Assembly (NCBI GenBank): GCA_029216955.1
Contig: JANAVB010009599.1
Location: 1,816,240 to 1,880,239, forward strand
Reading direction: 5' to 3'
Source of the DNA: Iris pallida
Taxonomy: Eukaryota; Streptophyta; Magnoliopsida; Asparagales; Iridaceae
DNA: 64,000 bases
Shown one piece after another: positions 33,768-48,316 of this stretch; position 1 is the stretch's first letter, and the number at the start of each line of letters is the position of its first letter. Position numbers and translations under genes: made by a program. The notes beneath the pieces were generated by a model. It worked only from the letters and a program-made list of their open reading frames with translations. It was not told where the DNA came from and did no database searches.

Positions 33768-34294
33768 AATCGTTTCCAAATTGCTTTCTAAATCACTATA
33801 GTAGAATGCCAATACAACATACCTCTATATGGTCGTCTCTGAACATACTACCCGACTACGTGGGCTTGGGCTCAGTTCGAGTCCAGTTTGACTAGTTTGG
33901 TATGACCGGGTCACCTAGACGTTAAATAATATTAATAATGAATAATTAAACTATTTATAATGGTCATGTCACAACTTGGCCTGATTTTTCTAGTTAGGAC
34001 ATCACTATGGTTCGGCCTTCCCTGTCAGGGCTAATACACTAGTCAAGGCATGCCACTGAACTATCCGTGCCATGATTCCTAGTCATCTGGTAGTTCAAAA
34101 CTCAACTATGGCTAAAGTCATCTACCGTAATAATTACCTAAATAGTCATTTATAAAATTCTAATAATTACCATTTAAATCAAATAAATAATAAAAAAATA
34201 TTTTCAAAATTTTTCGGGAAGGGAGGCTACATAAATATTTATATTAAATAAATAAATAAATAATTTAAAATAATATCCAAAAATTAGGGGGCTT

Positions 34295-34821
34295 ATATTT
34301 TATCATCGAACCAGTGAACCACACATACAACCAAACAAGTATAAGGGATGACACATTATTCCGGGACAAAATACCCTTCCATGTCACGATCAAGCATAAG
34401 TACATAAATCAAACAGAAAAGTACATATGCCTAAACAGATAAAGGTCATCTAACCATTCTATGTGAAACGATACATTTTTAAAGACAATATTCCACACTG
34501 GGGCTTTATGATCAGCAATGCAAAACAAAAGAAGTGGCAGTAAGTAGCGCACATCCGAGTCACTATCGTCCATGGACAGTAAGTAGCGCTCATCTGAGTC
34601 ACATCGGCCCCAAAAGTGTGTGTAAAAATAAATAGTAGTCCTACGCTAATAGTTGTCTCCTCCCCCCAATGATATTATACAAGCGTCGTCTCCACGACAC
34701 TCAACATACGTCGTTTCCATGACACTGTTTTATTCTTAATAATTGCTAAGTCTTCCATACAAATCTATTAGCAGTTATATCCTAACGCACGACCTATACG
34801 CACCGATGATCAGTCAGTACG
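34295..34821 (-). repeat. LTR L4, first part (truncated start)
   Basis: It matches L5 from about 56230 onward (TATTTTATCATCGAACCAGTG versus the L5 equivalent; ACACTATTCTGGGAC-type block; CGATGATCAGTCAGTACG at 34803 and 56741). About 470 bp expected from L5 (55761-56230) are missing at the left, where L3 abuts. It ends at the CACTA insertion; ACG (34819-34821) is the target duplication. Confidence 0.7.
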
Positions 34822-34849
34822 CACTACACCAAAACATATAATTTGTAAC

Positions 34850-34990
34850 ATTTTTTTGTAGATTGTTACGGTTATTATCGTGACAAAATGGTAATGGTTA
34901 TAATCGTTATAAAAGCTAAAAATAGTTACAAAAAATTAAAATTTGAATTTTATTATTGTTATTTATATAGTCACAGTAAAAATTGTCATA
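34850..34990. repeat. Left sub-terminal repeats of the CACTA element
   Basis: Degenerate copies of TTGTTACGGTTATTATCGTGAC and GTTATAATCGTTATAA lie next to the left end. In CACTA elements such sub-terminal motifs are the transposase (TNPA-type) binding sites. Confidence 0.6.
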
Positions 34991-35003
34991 ACATATTTTT
35001 TTT

Positions 35004-35416
35004 GGTAAGTTATAAAGGCACTTCATTTTCTGATCATGGCTAGCCCATTTTAAACTTTGTATTATTTACAAGTTTGCCATTAAAGAAATTGATCAGGGCT
35101 ATCCCACTCGTTGGTATAAGTCACTAGTGCAAACAAGGACTGCCCAATTATCTGGTAGTCCTACAAACTGAATGGACTGCCAGAAAACTGGGCAGTCCTA
35201 AGTCACAGCATGTGAAACAAAGGACTGTCTATTTTTCTGGCAGTCCTTACTGTATGTAGGGCTGCCAAAAAATTGGGCAGTCCTTGTTTGCATTAGTGAC
35301 TTATACCAAAGAGTGGAATAGCCCTGATCAATTTCTTTAATGACAAACTTGTAAATAATACAAAGTTTAAAATGGGCTAGTCCTGATCAAAAAATGAAGT
35401 GCCTTTATAAGTTACC
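35004..35416. mobile_element. Foldback MITE inside the CACTA element
   Basis: A near-perfect inverted repeat: GGTAAGTTATAAAGGCACTT at the left and its complement at 35395-35416 at the right, with pairing continuing inward (GGGCTAGCCATGATC-like, AATTGATCAGGGCTA, GTCACTAGTGCAAACAAGG) to a small centre around 35200. The centre repeats a GGACTGCC motif in both orientations. Length about 413 bp, no coding capacity. The target duplication is obscured by the T-rich flank (ATATTTTT on both sides is possible). Confidence 0.75.
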
Positions 35417-35439
35417 TATATTTTTCTATAAAATATGTG

Positions 35440-35880
35440 TCACCTACAAAACATGTGACGTGGAGAAAGTGTAACGAATCTATGTTTTCACTTTCCCTCT
35501 TACCATTTTTTTCGATCCCTCCTGATCCCCCTGAAGCTTTCACTTTCCTTCTGAAAATTTCACTTCTTCCTCCCTCTCGTCTGCTTCTTTCCGTCTCTCT
35601 CGAACGCCAACCAGCCCTCCTATTTCAACCTTCCAACAAAGATCGGCTACTTCTTCCCCTCTCTCACGGGTACTTGTTCTTCCTTCCCTCTCTCTCAAAA
35701 AAGTATTTTTTATTTTGGTTTGAACGTCAGCAGGTACTTCTTCTTCTACTTCGATTTTGGTTTGAACGTCATCAGGTACTTCTTCATCTTCTTCTTCGAT
35801 TTTAGTTTTAGGGCTTCCCTCTAATTTTAGGGTTTTTTCTCTTTTATTTATTTATTTCTTTCTTGTTAATTTTAGGGCTT
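35440..35880 (+). other. CT-rich, gene-leader-like segment in the CACTA element
   Basis: A pyrimidine-rich stretch with TTCTTCTTC and TCTCTC runs and AGGGTTTT/TTTTAGGGCTT motifs, resembling a plant promoter-proximal 5' UTR. A 42-bp unit is duplicated in tandem (35712-35753 and 35754-35795, ATTTTGGTTTGAACGTCA…). A 122-codon open frame here is low complexity and probably not coding. It sits about 0.25 kb upstream of GPN-like exons and might be the leader of the captured gene. Confidence 0.4.
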
Positions 35881-36118
35881 TTAGTTTGTTAAAACACAAG
35901 AACATATATGCTCCTATGAATACACTCCTAGATGGATGCTAACAGTAAAAAAATTGAAATCATCGATCCATACATTATTCGTTCCACTAATTTGTATAAA
36001 TATGTCATGTTCTTTCTGCATTATTGATGATTGCATTATTGATCATTTTTCTGAAGGATACACAGAACTCAAAACAATAAAACACATAGCTAGCACTGTT
36101 GGTTAGTACCATTCCATA

Positions 36119-36572
36119 CTACAGCATAGAAACTTCAAAGTCTGTGTCGTTTATTTGCTTGATTCACAGGTCTGTTACAAAAATCGTCCACATAGCTTGT
36201 TAACTTCTCTTTTTTCTCGTAAGATTCTTCAAACATCAGTTTGAAATACTTATTTCACTACTCAATTCATGATCGATGTTACCAAGTATATAAGTGGTTG
36301 CATGGCATCGCTTTTTGCAATAGTTCAGCTAGAACTACCTCATGTCAATATTCTTTCAAAAATGGACCTGGTGACAGGTAGAAGGGGTCTTAAGGAGTGA
36401 GTTCCACGGACAACCCTCCCAAATTGGTTATCTTACATGTATCTTATGTTTCTCACTTTTTTCTTGATTTTGTTTTAGTTACTTGAATCTAGAGGCACCT
36501 ATTTTGCTGTCACAGTTGAATCAACATATGCCACCTCTATTTGCAAAGCTAAATAAAATCTTGGCGGAATTG
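36119..36572 (+). pseudogene. Captured GPN-loop GTPase (GPN3-like) gene fragment, three exon pieces
   Basis: Piece A (36119-36169) encodes LQHRNFKVCVVYLLDSQ and is followed by GT. Piece B (36266-36396) encodes FMIDVTKYISGCMASLFAIV, then QLELPHVNILSKMDLVTGRR. Piece C (36479-36572) encodes YLNLEAPILLSQLNQHMPPL and FAKLNKILAEL. Between B and C is an 82-bp GT…AG intron (36397-36478), and the reading frame is exactly kept (phase 2, restoring an Asp codon). The residues match my memory of the eukaryotic GPN3 GTPases (…GCMASL…VQLELPHVNILSKMDL…), which act in RNA polymerase II assembly and import. The G-domain start with the GPN loop and the C-terminus are absent, and the acceptor before B reads AA rather than AG, so no functional protein is expected. 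Confidence 0.68.
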
Positions 36573-36928
36573 GTATTTATTTTATCCATTCGTGTGATTT
36601 TTGTTTCCAAATTTTTACACTGTTGAGTTCCTTGACCATGTCCCTTGAATTATTAACCTTCCTGATCATACTTTATGCACCTGTGTTTTTCTTAACCACA
36701 AGTGAGCAGGCTAAAGAAAAATAGTACACCTGAAATATAATTCTTCTGCTGTAACAAATGTGGATAACCTATAATGATATTCTTAGAATAATATTTTACT
36801 ATGCTTTCTAACATGGATTGAAGTGGTATGCTTTGGACAAAGCTGAGCTGGAACTGCCAAATATATTTGTTTTTACCTAAACCAGAGCCAGACAGAACGA
36901 AAACCTGGGTGAAAAACAGTGAACAAGA

Positions 36929-37130
36929 AAAGGATGCACCACATAAAGTATCTCACATAAACATGTGTAAGAGAATCTTTGGGGAAAGCAAAGATAATAG
37001 AGAAAGTAAAGGATGCACCACATAAAGTATCTCACATAAACATGTGTAAGAGAATCTTTTGGGGAAAGCAAAGATATTAGAGAAAGGAAAGGATGCATCA
37101 TATAAAGTATCTCACGTAAACATGTGTTTA
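36929..37130. repeat. Tandem repeat, about 79-bp unit, 2.5 copies
   Basis: AAAGGATGCACCACATAAAG… repeats at about 36929, 37008 and 37088 (third copy partial), with few differences. It lies in the CACTA element downstream of the GPN-like pieces and encodes nothing recognisable. Confidence 0.85.
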
Positions 37131-40100
37131 GATGTCAACCTATAAACGATACGTCTAATACAGTGGCTCAACTGAAACAGAAATTATTGGTCAAGTCTAA
37201 ATCCATTAAACCAACTTGATGTTTAATTGGCTTAACTGCTGCATGATGTTTATGTTGGACAGCTCATGATGTTTATGTTGGTCAAGTCTAAATCCATTAA
37301 ACGAAAATTATTGTTCTTTGAACCTAGATTTGGAAGTCACATGCTTGTAGTTTTATTATGACATTTGTAATTAGACTTCCCTTGATGCGTTACACTTATA
37401 TTATGCTTTGGATAGTAAAAGCATAAACACATCTAACTGTGTATATATACTTTTGTGTCATGTAATATGATGCCTTCATATCTCGCTAATGATGGACAAC
37501 TTTTGACTTCTTGACAGAGCATAGGCAGATAATTTCAATTTGCTAAGAAGCAGAAGCCACAAAATATTTACACTGGTATCTGGTATGCACTTTACTATAA
37601 ATCACAGTTTCATACAGGATAAATTGGTACTCCATAACATTTTTCCTGTAATGTAATTGAATATTTCTTAACTTATTATACATAATTGGTATGCTTCTGT
37701 AGTATTTCTGTATTTTCAACAAAAACATTATTCTACTTGTTCTAGCAAACTTACAAGTAAAACTTTTAATAGGTTATCTGCCTCCTCTCATTGATCTTAC
37801 AGTTATATTCAATTGGCTTTACTACTGCATGATGTTTAAAATGATTTCAAGCTATAAATTATATCGCTGTATTTTAACAGTAGGCTGGCTGGGGACAGAT
37901 CCACATGGAAGGGTGTGGGAGCTCAAGGCCCCACTAAATTCCAGAAAAAAAATTCGGTTATAAGGTTTAGTTGATAATTTTGCCAAATCATATAATAAAT
38001 ATGGGCCTCTACTACCTAAGTAATCACCAAAGGGTAGACCAGTTGGTGAACTAGTGAGGGTATTAGTTGCGGGTTTCTTTTTTTTCCTCCTAGTAATGCC
38101 TTTTTATCATCATGGAATTAATTTTCTTGTTATATCTACTTGTTAAAATATCATTCAGCATCCATATTTCTATGAATATTGACCTAGGACAACAACTTCC
38201 TAGAGTGTGAAACTATCCTGTTTTGTTTATGTTGGACAGCTCATGCACTAAATCAAAATTTGAATATTGTGTGTGAAAGAAAATCCGTTCTCTGCATACA
38301 TGAATTGCTCTGGTTGAGTTTGATTATATTTTTTGTTGTTTCATATTACCATATTGAGATATTCAATTAAGATTTCATGAACTTCTCGAGCTGTTTGCTT
38401 TTAATTAGTGGCTTACTTTACCTCTCAACATGCAAGTGATTGACTTGTGAATTTTACTGACACATTTTAAGTTTTTGATTACATTGTAATTGGTTGATAG
38501 GGAACCTTTGTAAAAGGTATTAAGGAGGAAGTTGAACTGTCATTGGTTCATGCATTGTCTTTTCTAGCAGTTGGCGACGGTGAGGTCCATTTCATATATA
38601 GATTCCATGATGATAAAAAGGCATTACCGCTTTCATATATGTCTTTTCTATAACTTCAGCTTTGATAAATATGTTCCAATACTGTTTACTGTTTTGCTGC
38701 TTGAGACTATTATACTTATTATATGGCTACTTCTTTTAGTTAACAAGTTCTGGAACAATGAGGTTCCTAGGAAAATGTATCGATATTTTGAGAGAGAGAA
38801 TTAAGTTATTGTTTAAATCTGTCACTACAAAATGGTTAATCTATCAGTGTCACTTTAGAACTATATTATTGTACAATTTAATTTGAGCATATATAGATAT
38901 TATTCTCTTATTGTTCATGAAGCATATTAAACTGTTATATGTGTAACATGGAAGGAAAACACCTGGGGGGACAAGACCAGTTTATGGATTCATTTGGGAC
39001 TCATTTGGGACGTGCCATTTGGGGCCGGGGGGAACAATAATAGTATCTGACACTGATCTCTCTATCTTCTCTCTTCTCCAAATAATTTGTAGAGTTTGTA
39101 AGCATGATAATTATGGAAGTAATTAATAAGTTCACATTCCTTTTGGTAAATTAGGCATGATTGCCAAACTCTTCTGTTTGATTCATGATTTTATACGAAT
39201 AAGGTCATATTTGATGATTCTTTTATGTTTAGATCTTTGATAAAGTTTATGATGACTACTGGAACATAGTGAATTGATCGAGTGATTTCGACTTTTATTT
39301 TTCCTTCTTCCTACACTCGAATTTGTTGCTTGTGCTAACAGGTGTCAGTAAGAAGTGTTTCGATGCCAAGGGTTAAGTTAGTGAAATGCTATTTATGTTG
39401 TATTGTCATGAAATGGTATTGTAAAATATAGCAGTTTTGGAACTAGTACAATTCACAAGTCATCAACCTGTCTAGACCTGATATAAAACACTCTATCGCT
39501 AATGTTACTTGTGGCTTAGAGAATGGACTAATGATACAATGCTTCATAGATTATTTGGCCACATAAACATTACTGAAGGCAACCCTGCTCCTGCAACTAG
39601 GTTGCCCACATACCCACATAGTTGTTTCTTGTATTCCTTAACGCAGTTGGGCATTTCATAACTTAATATAGGAATTAATATGAAATGAGTTTGCCTACTT
39701 CGTATTCTCAAGAAAAAAGAAAGTATTTGATTCATGAGTTATTTCATACCAAGTACTTGATTTAAGAAGAGAATGAAACTGTTGCAAAATAAGGCTACTG
39801 GAAATGTGCTTCCATGCGCATTGGAGAAATATGTAAGTACAAGATGAAATTCTATTTGTACAAAATAAGGCTTCATATATGTTCTGGGTTTGAATCTTTT
39901 GGCTTATCATCAATAAAGGTAACAAGATGAGGTTCCATATAAAGTTTTGCACTTAAAGTTATCTTTGTCTACAAGTTTAAAAAATTAGGAACTCATAAGT
40001 TTCTTTAGGATTTTTGAAAGGAAAACAACCAGAGATCCTTAACCTATGACCCAATTGACTCCACTGTTTCGATGACTTAATGAACACTACTGTCTCGAGG

Positions 40101-41249
40101 CTCATATGCTCCTGCCTTGATTCCCGTACATGAAAACTGTGAGAGTCAATACATAATAGTTTTTAAATATCCGTTTTTATATCTTTTTTCTTATAACTTG
40201 TCAAATCGCAGAATGAATTAGAAGCAGCATAAAAGAGGCAAAAACTAGCTGCAAGTACGAGTGGTCATGGTGGTGTGCCAAGCCTAGAAGACCTTGAGAC
40301 TAACCCTATTGCTGAAACTTGTTGAGAAGCCATGGATTGCATTAAATGGTTCCATATCTCTATATACATATATTACCTTCTCCTTCCTAGTAAGCTAGCA
40401 CAGAAAACTGGTTGAGAAGCCATCGATTGCACCAAACTCACTTGTTTTTCTTCTCATTCTCTCTGATACTAATTAATCCTTTTCCACCTACTCTTTGCAA
40501 ATTGTTCATAACTACTTAAAATGACTTTATTTATAGCTGGAGTAACATCTTATGTTAACTAATATCGATGTGACAAATTTGTAAGAGACTCTACAAAGTT
40601 AAGTTCATATACATCTCACTATTGTGAAGTTTCTTACAATTATAACATATTATGTCTAATGTTCATCTGCTACTTTTGTTGTGGCCCTCTATTATACTTT
40701 CTTGATCTTCATCTATAATCACTTTAATTTGAGATTTTTTTTTGTTTGTATGTTATTTTATACTTCTTTTACTCCTACATGCAGGAATATGACATGTTTC
40801 AACCATGGTTGCAAGCACTTTCATTCTTCCTCAAGAGAGCCATATCTTGCTTCATCCAGAGACACTAAGTTTGAACAATTGTGTGGTTTGCTTCATCCAT
40901 AGCCTTGTCTTCAAAACAGTGGAAAGTTTCCTTATTAAAATGTATTTATGTGGTTTAGTTACTTGTTATTCAAATGTTATGTGGTTTAGTTACAAGTTTG
41001 GAATGGTTGAATTATTATGAAACAGAAATGTTATGAAATTTGATGTGGACAATGCAGGTTTGTGGCTTATTGTTTAGTTACAAATTGACTGCATAAATAT
41101 TGTGGTTTACTAGTTTGGATTAATGGTTGAATTATTATGAAACAAAAATGTTATGCAATTTGATATGTGGACAATGCATGTTTGTGGCTAATTGTTTAAT
41201 TACAAATTGAATGCTGAAATTTTGTGGTTTATTTTTTTTAAAACAATGT
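37131..41249. other. CACTA interior without recognised genes
   Basis: AT-rich, intron-like sequence. A few short open segments are bounded by plausible splice signals, for example 38499-38581 (after GATAG; reads GTFVKGIKEEVELSLVHALS) and 40211-40320 (after TCGCAG; contains KLAASTSGHGGVPSLEDLET with one stop upstream). I cannot identify these; they may be further captured exons. Repeated phrases such as GCTCATGATGTTTATGTTGG (37261 and near 38227) indicate local duplication. Confidence 0.4.
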
Positions 41250-41495
41250 ATTTGTAACGGTAGTAAATGTAATAACCGTGGCAAACAAATATTTTGCCAC
41301 ATTAATAACCGTAACAATTTTAACATTAGTAACGGTAATAACCGTGACTCATTTAACTTTCGTCACGGTTATTATCGTGACAAAAAAATATGTTGTCACG
41401 GTTATTACCATTACAAATAATTTACCACGCCCAAATTGTAACGGTTAATACCGTGACGAAAAATATTTGTCACATTAATAACCGTGGGTAATCGA
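41250..41495. repeat. Right sub-terminal repeats of the CACTA element
   Basis: About ten direct and inverted copies of GTAACGGT(A/T)ATAACCGTGAC-like units occupy 245 bp, for example near 41254, 41269, 41305, 41327, 41361, 41395 and 41437. They mirror the left sub-terminal region and are denser. Confidence 0.7.
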
Positions 41496-41511
41496 CTAAT
41501 ATGGTGTAGTG

Positions 41512-44660
<3,149 letters not shown>

Positions 44661-45137
44661 TGTTAGAAATTTATTGTACCATGTCGATTCATGAGATGAA
44701 GAACATAAATTAAATTAAATTGCAGAAGCGTACCTGAATCCATTATCTTTGCTTGACGGATCTTGAAGCACACGTTTTTTTACGGGGTTTGATCTTCCAA
44801 CTCGCTATGGCCCTTAATAACAAAGATGAAATCTTTGTTCCTCTCTTTGTTGATGGGGATACAGAAGAGAATAAAGAAAACCCTCTCTTGGTGGCCATAT
44901 GAGTTGGGGACCATAACCCTAATGAATACACATATATATAGATATGTGTGTTGTGATATTTTAATTTGGCCCCTCATCAAATTAGAATTATCTCCGGTAT
45001 CTACACATTAATTCCATGACAATTATACCCTTAAGCCAATTTCTATATAGACCACTTTAATTTGGCTTAATTATTTAGATAGCCCAAACACAATTAATTT
45101 TACATATGTGGCCCTATAATTATTGAATAATTCCAAC
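44661..45137 (-). repeat. 3' LTR of the copia element
   Basis: 477 bp, plus strand TGTTAGAAATTTATTGTACC to ATTGAATAATTCCAACA. It is nearly identical over most of its length to 52119-52595. On the minus side it is preceded by purine-rich GTGGAAGAT. Confidence 0.93.
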
Positions 45138-45594
45138 AATCTTCCACTGTGCCACATATGTAACCTTATAATTGTGTTAACCTTAGTGAGCTCATAAATC
45201 GCTATCTTAATCCTTAGGGTATATCCGGACAATCTCGTCCATTAACCATATCAACATAGGATTAAAGCGGCCTTCGTCACATATAGCGTAACTAAACCAT
45301 CAATGGTCACATATACCAATATAGCTAAACGACATAGATCAATCATGGATGCATAGCATGGAAATTACACGCAATGTGATCAATACATGTCTATTTGCAA
45401 CTGGTCCTCCTTAACTTTAATGAGATCAATACTTTAACATAATGAAAACAGAATGAACTGAATTTCCATATATCTGATCAGATAAATATCCAAAATACTT
45501 TAATACATAAATGTGTCTAAAACCAAATAGCACCCAAATACATAAAATACAAACTCCCACTATATTGCCACATTCTTAATTAACACCCATATGA

Positions 45595-46775
45595 GCAGTA
45601 TGCTCATGAAAGACCCTGGGTGATAATGCTTTTGTGAGCGGATTCGCTAACATGGAGTTTGTCCTAATGTGCTATATAGACACTATAACCATTCTGAATT
45701 CTTTCCTTCACAACTAGAAACTTTATGTCAATATCCTTTACTTATGCAAGTTTCTGTTGTTTTTTTGGAATATATTACTGCTGATTTATTGTCACACCAT
45801 AATTTAAGTGGTATTTCAACACCGTACTGTAGGCGCAGCCTTGTGACAATTTTGCAACCATATTCCCTAAATAGATACCCCACAGCATGTTATAAACCTT
45901 ACTTTCATGGTGGAAGAAATTATGAGTGCATGTTTGACACTCACCCAAATATACCTCCATTAGTCAGCATAACATGATGTGGATCTCCTGCTGTGTTGGC
46001 ATCCAACAAAATCAGAGTCGGAATACCTTATGATCTCCAGAATTATCCTACAAAGAGATAATTTCATGTTCTCTATTAATTACTTAAGTAGTTTGGCTGC
46101 TATCCAATGATCCATCCATATTTGCTTAAATATCTGCCTAACATCCTAATATATACGCAATATCCTGACGCGTACATACTTGAGTATACATTAGACTCCC
46201 AACAACTCATTATGAAGGAAAAATCTATTGTATTTTCTTAATTTTAAGGCTAACCTTAGGGCACTTGTTTGAGACTGAATTTGTCTCCTTTAACGAGAGG
46301 TGTCACCTGGTTTGCATTAAATACTTCAATCAATATATAAAACCAGAAAATTATTTCTACTCCCACTGAACTTGTGATACACACAATCTTCAACAGTGTT
46401 CATCTCAAAACCAAACGAGATAGTCACTTGTTAAAACTCAAAGTGTCTTTGACGAGAAGCCTGCTTGAGTCCATAAATAGATTCTGTCAGTTTGTAAACC
46501 ATATTCTTTGGATCTCCCGACACAAAGTTTTCTGGCTGCACCATATATTGTTTCGTCGATATTACCATTGAGAAACACAATTTTGACATCCATTTGATGT
46601 AACTCAATATTAAAATGTACAACAAGTACTATGATTGGTTTAAAAGAGTCTCTCAAAGAAACCGAAGAGAAAGTCTCTTTAAAAAACAATATTTTCCTCT
46701 TCTCTTGAGGTTGTTGAGTTTGTTTCTCAGAAACAATTACCTTATCTTGAATGGGGGGTGTCTTAATGTTGTCTT
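45595..46775 (-). pseudogene. Copia RT/RNase H remnants, native orientation (left palindrome arm)
   Basis: Minus-strand pieces include HFNIELHQMDVKIVFLNGNI (RT palm start, normally …QMDVKTAFLNG), SESIYGLKQASRQRHFEF (normally YGLKQASRQWY), and near 45725-45595 the RNase H end MLANPLTKALSPRVFHEHTA. Part of RT, including the YVDD region, is deleted or frame-broken. Positions 45722-46775 are the left arm of the inverted repeat. Confidence 0.78.
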
Positions 46776-48316
46776 GAATGGAGGATTTCTAAAGCTTTTA
46801 TTGTACCGTCTTGTAGACGAAATTTAGTTTCAGTTTTTTTTGTTTGACTATCTTATTTATCATTGTTCATTTGGGAACAATAAAGTTTGATCTATCTTTA
46901 AATTCAAATAATGTTGGTATTATTTTTATTTTTTTAAATGTTCGTGACATGCTATTATCACTTGAAACTATTGCGTCCTATAAAGAAATCTTGCATATGG
47001 AACCACGTGGTACTAAACACAAAAATAAAGAATTTTTTTTAGACGAGAAGTGTAATATTTTTTTGAGGATGTTGAGTTTGGGGGAGAAATAAAGTCAATG
47101 ACATTGTCTTTTGAGGAGGAATCGATTGCGATTCCTACTATCACTTTTGACGATGTGCAAGATTCTGCACCTGTCATTGATCAAGAAGTGAATTCGGAGC
47201 CTCAATAAGACAATGTCGAATTACCTCTATAAGTCGATGTTGAGCTACCTCAACAAGACAACATTAAGGCACCCCCACATTCAAGATAAGGTAATTGTTT
47301 CTGAGAAACAAACTCAACAACCTCAAGAGAAGAGGAAAATATTGTTTTTTAAAGAGACTTTCTCTTCGGTTTCTTTGAAAGACTCTTTTAAACCAATCAT
47401 AGTACTTGTTGTACATTTTAATATTGAGTTACATCAAATGGATGTCAAAATTGTGTTTCTCAATGGTAACATCGACGAAACAATATATGGTACAGCCAGA
47501 AAACTTTGTGTCGGGAGATCTAAAGAATATAGTTTACAAACTGACAGAATCTATTTATGGACTCAAGCAAGCTTCTCGTCAAAGACACTTTGAGTTTTAA
47601 CAAGTGACTATCTCGTTTGGTTTTGAGATGAACACTGTTGAAGATTGTGTGTATCACAAGTTCAGTGGGAGTAGAAATAATTTTCTGGTTTTATATATTG
47701 ATTGAAGTATTTAATGCAAACCAAGTGACACCTCTCGTTAAAGGAGACAAATTCAGTCTCAAACAAGTGCCCTAAGGTTAGCCTTAAAATTAAGAAAATA
47801 CAATAGATTTTTCCTTCATAATGAGTTATTGGGAGTCTAATGTATACTCAAGTATGTACGCGTCAGGATATTGCGTATATATTAGGATATTAGGCAGATA
47901 TTTAAGCAAATATGGATGGATCATTGGATAGCAGCCAAACTACTTAAGTAATTAATAGAGAACATGAAATTATCTCTTTGTAGGAGATCGGATAATTCTG
48001 GAGATCATAAGGTATTCCGACTCTGATTTTGTTGGATGCCAACACAGCAGGAGATCCACATCATGTTATGCTGACTAATGGAGGTATATTTGGGTGAGTG
48101 TCAAACATGCACTCATAATTTCTTCCACCATGAAAGCAAGGTTTATAACATGCTGTGGGGTATCTATTTAGGGAATATGGTTACGAAATTGTCACAAGGC
48201 TGCGCCTACAACACGGTGTTGAAAGACCACTTAAATTATGGTGTGACAATAAATCAGCAGTAATGTATTCCAAAAAAACAACAGAAACTTGCATAAGTAA
48301 AGGATATTGACATAAA
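46776..48316 (+). pseudogene. Inverted copy of copia pol (protease end, linker, RT)
   Basis: On the plus strand, against the direction of the element, this block encodes the protease end (IVPSCRRNLVSV at about 46795), the start of integrase (LLSLETIASYKEILHMEPRG), an acidic Gln/Pro linker (47110-47330) and the RT pieces QMDVKIVFLNGNIDETIYG and ESIYGLKQASRQRHFEF. The integrase core is absent. Positions 47254-48316 are the right arm of the palindrome with 45722-46775. Confidence 0.8.

Larger units (their letters stand above)
30111..34294 (-). repeat. LTR L3, diverged LARD-family LTR
   Basis: It starts TGTCACGACCCGCACCC. Blocks shared with L1/L2: CCAGGTCCTCAGAGG-like at 30500, CAATTCTGGACACAGGGGCA and CGTCGTTGGACCCACTTTGC at 31212-31290, GCGACCAATTTAAATTC near 31624. 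A GC-rich island (32070-32580) corresponds in place to 11340-11610 in L1. The right half (32785-34290) is AT-rich with repeated GGCCCA/GCCCAA motifs like those in L4 and L5. No coding sequence seen. Confidence 0.6.
34822..41511. mobile_element. Non-autonomous CACTA (En/Spm) transposon carrying captured host sequence
   Basis: 6690 bp with inverted ends CACTACACCAAAACAT (left) and ATATGGTGTAGTG (right), flanked by the 3-bp duplication ACG (34819-34821 and 41512-41514). The empty site is visible in L5 (56742-56775, GATCAGTCAGTACGCAAGTC). Sub-terminal regions carry many copies of a GTAACGGTTATTACCGTGAC-like motif in both orientations, as CACTA elements do. No TNP1/TNP2-like transposase was found in any frame. 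The interior looks like intron-containing gene sequence plus other inserts. Confidence 0.88.

Noticed and set aside
35437..35805. 122-codon Leu/Phe/Ser-rich frame
   Set aside because: A pyrimidine-rich leader-like sequence with a 42-bp tandem duplication gives such a frame without selection.
34850..41500. Possible CRISPR-like array from repeated GTAACGGTTATTACCGTGAC units
   Set aside because: Units are in both orientations, irregularly spaced and at transposon ends; they are CACTA sub-terminal repeats in a plant genome.
48078..48263. 61-codon frame also present on the other strand at 45775-45960
   Set aside because: Both are the two arms of the copia inverted repeat; the frame is a remnant of pol, not a separate duplicated gene.
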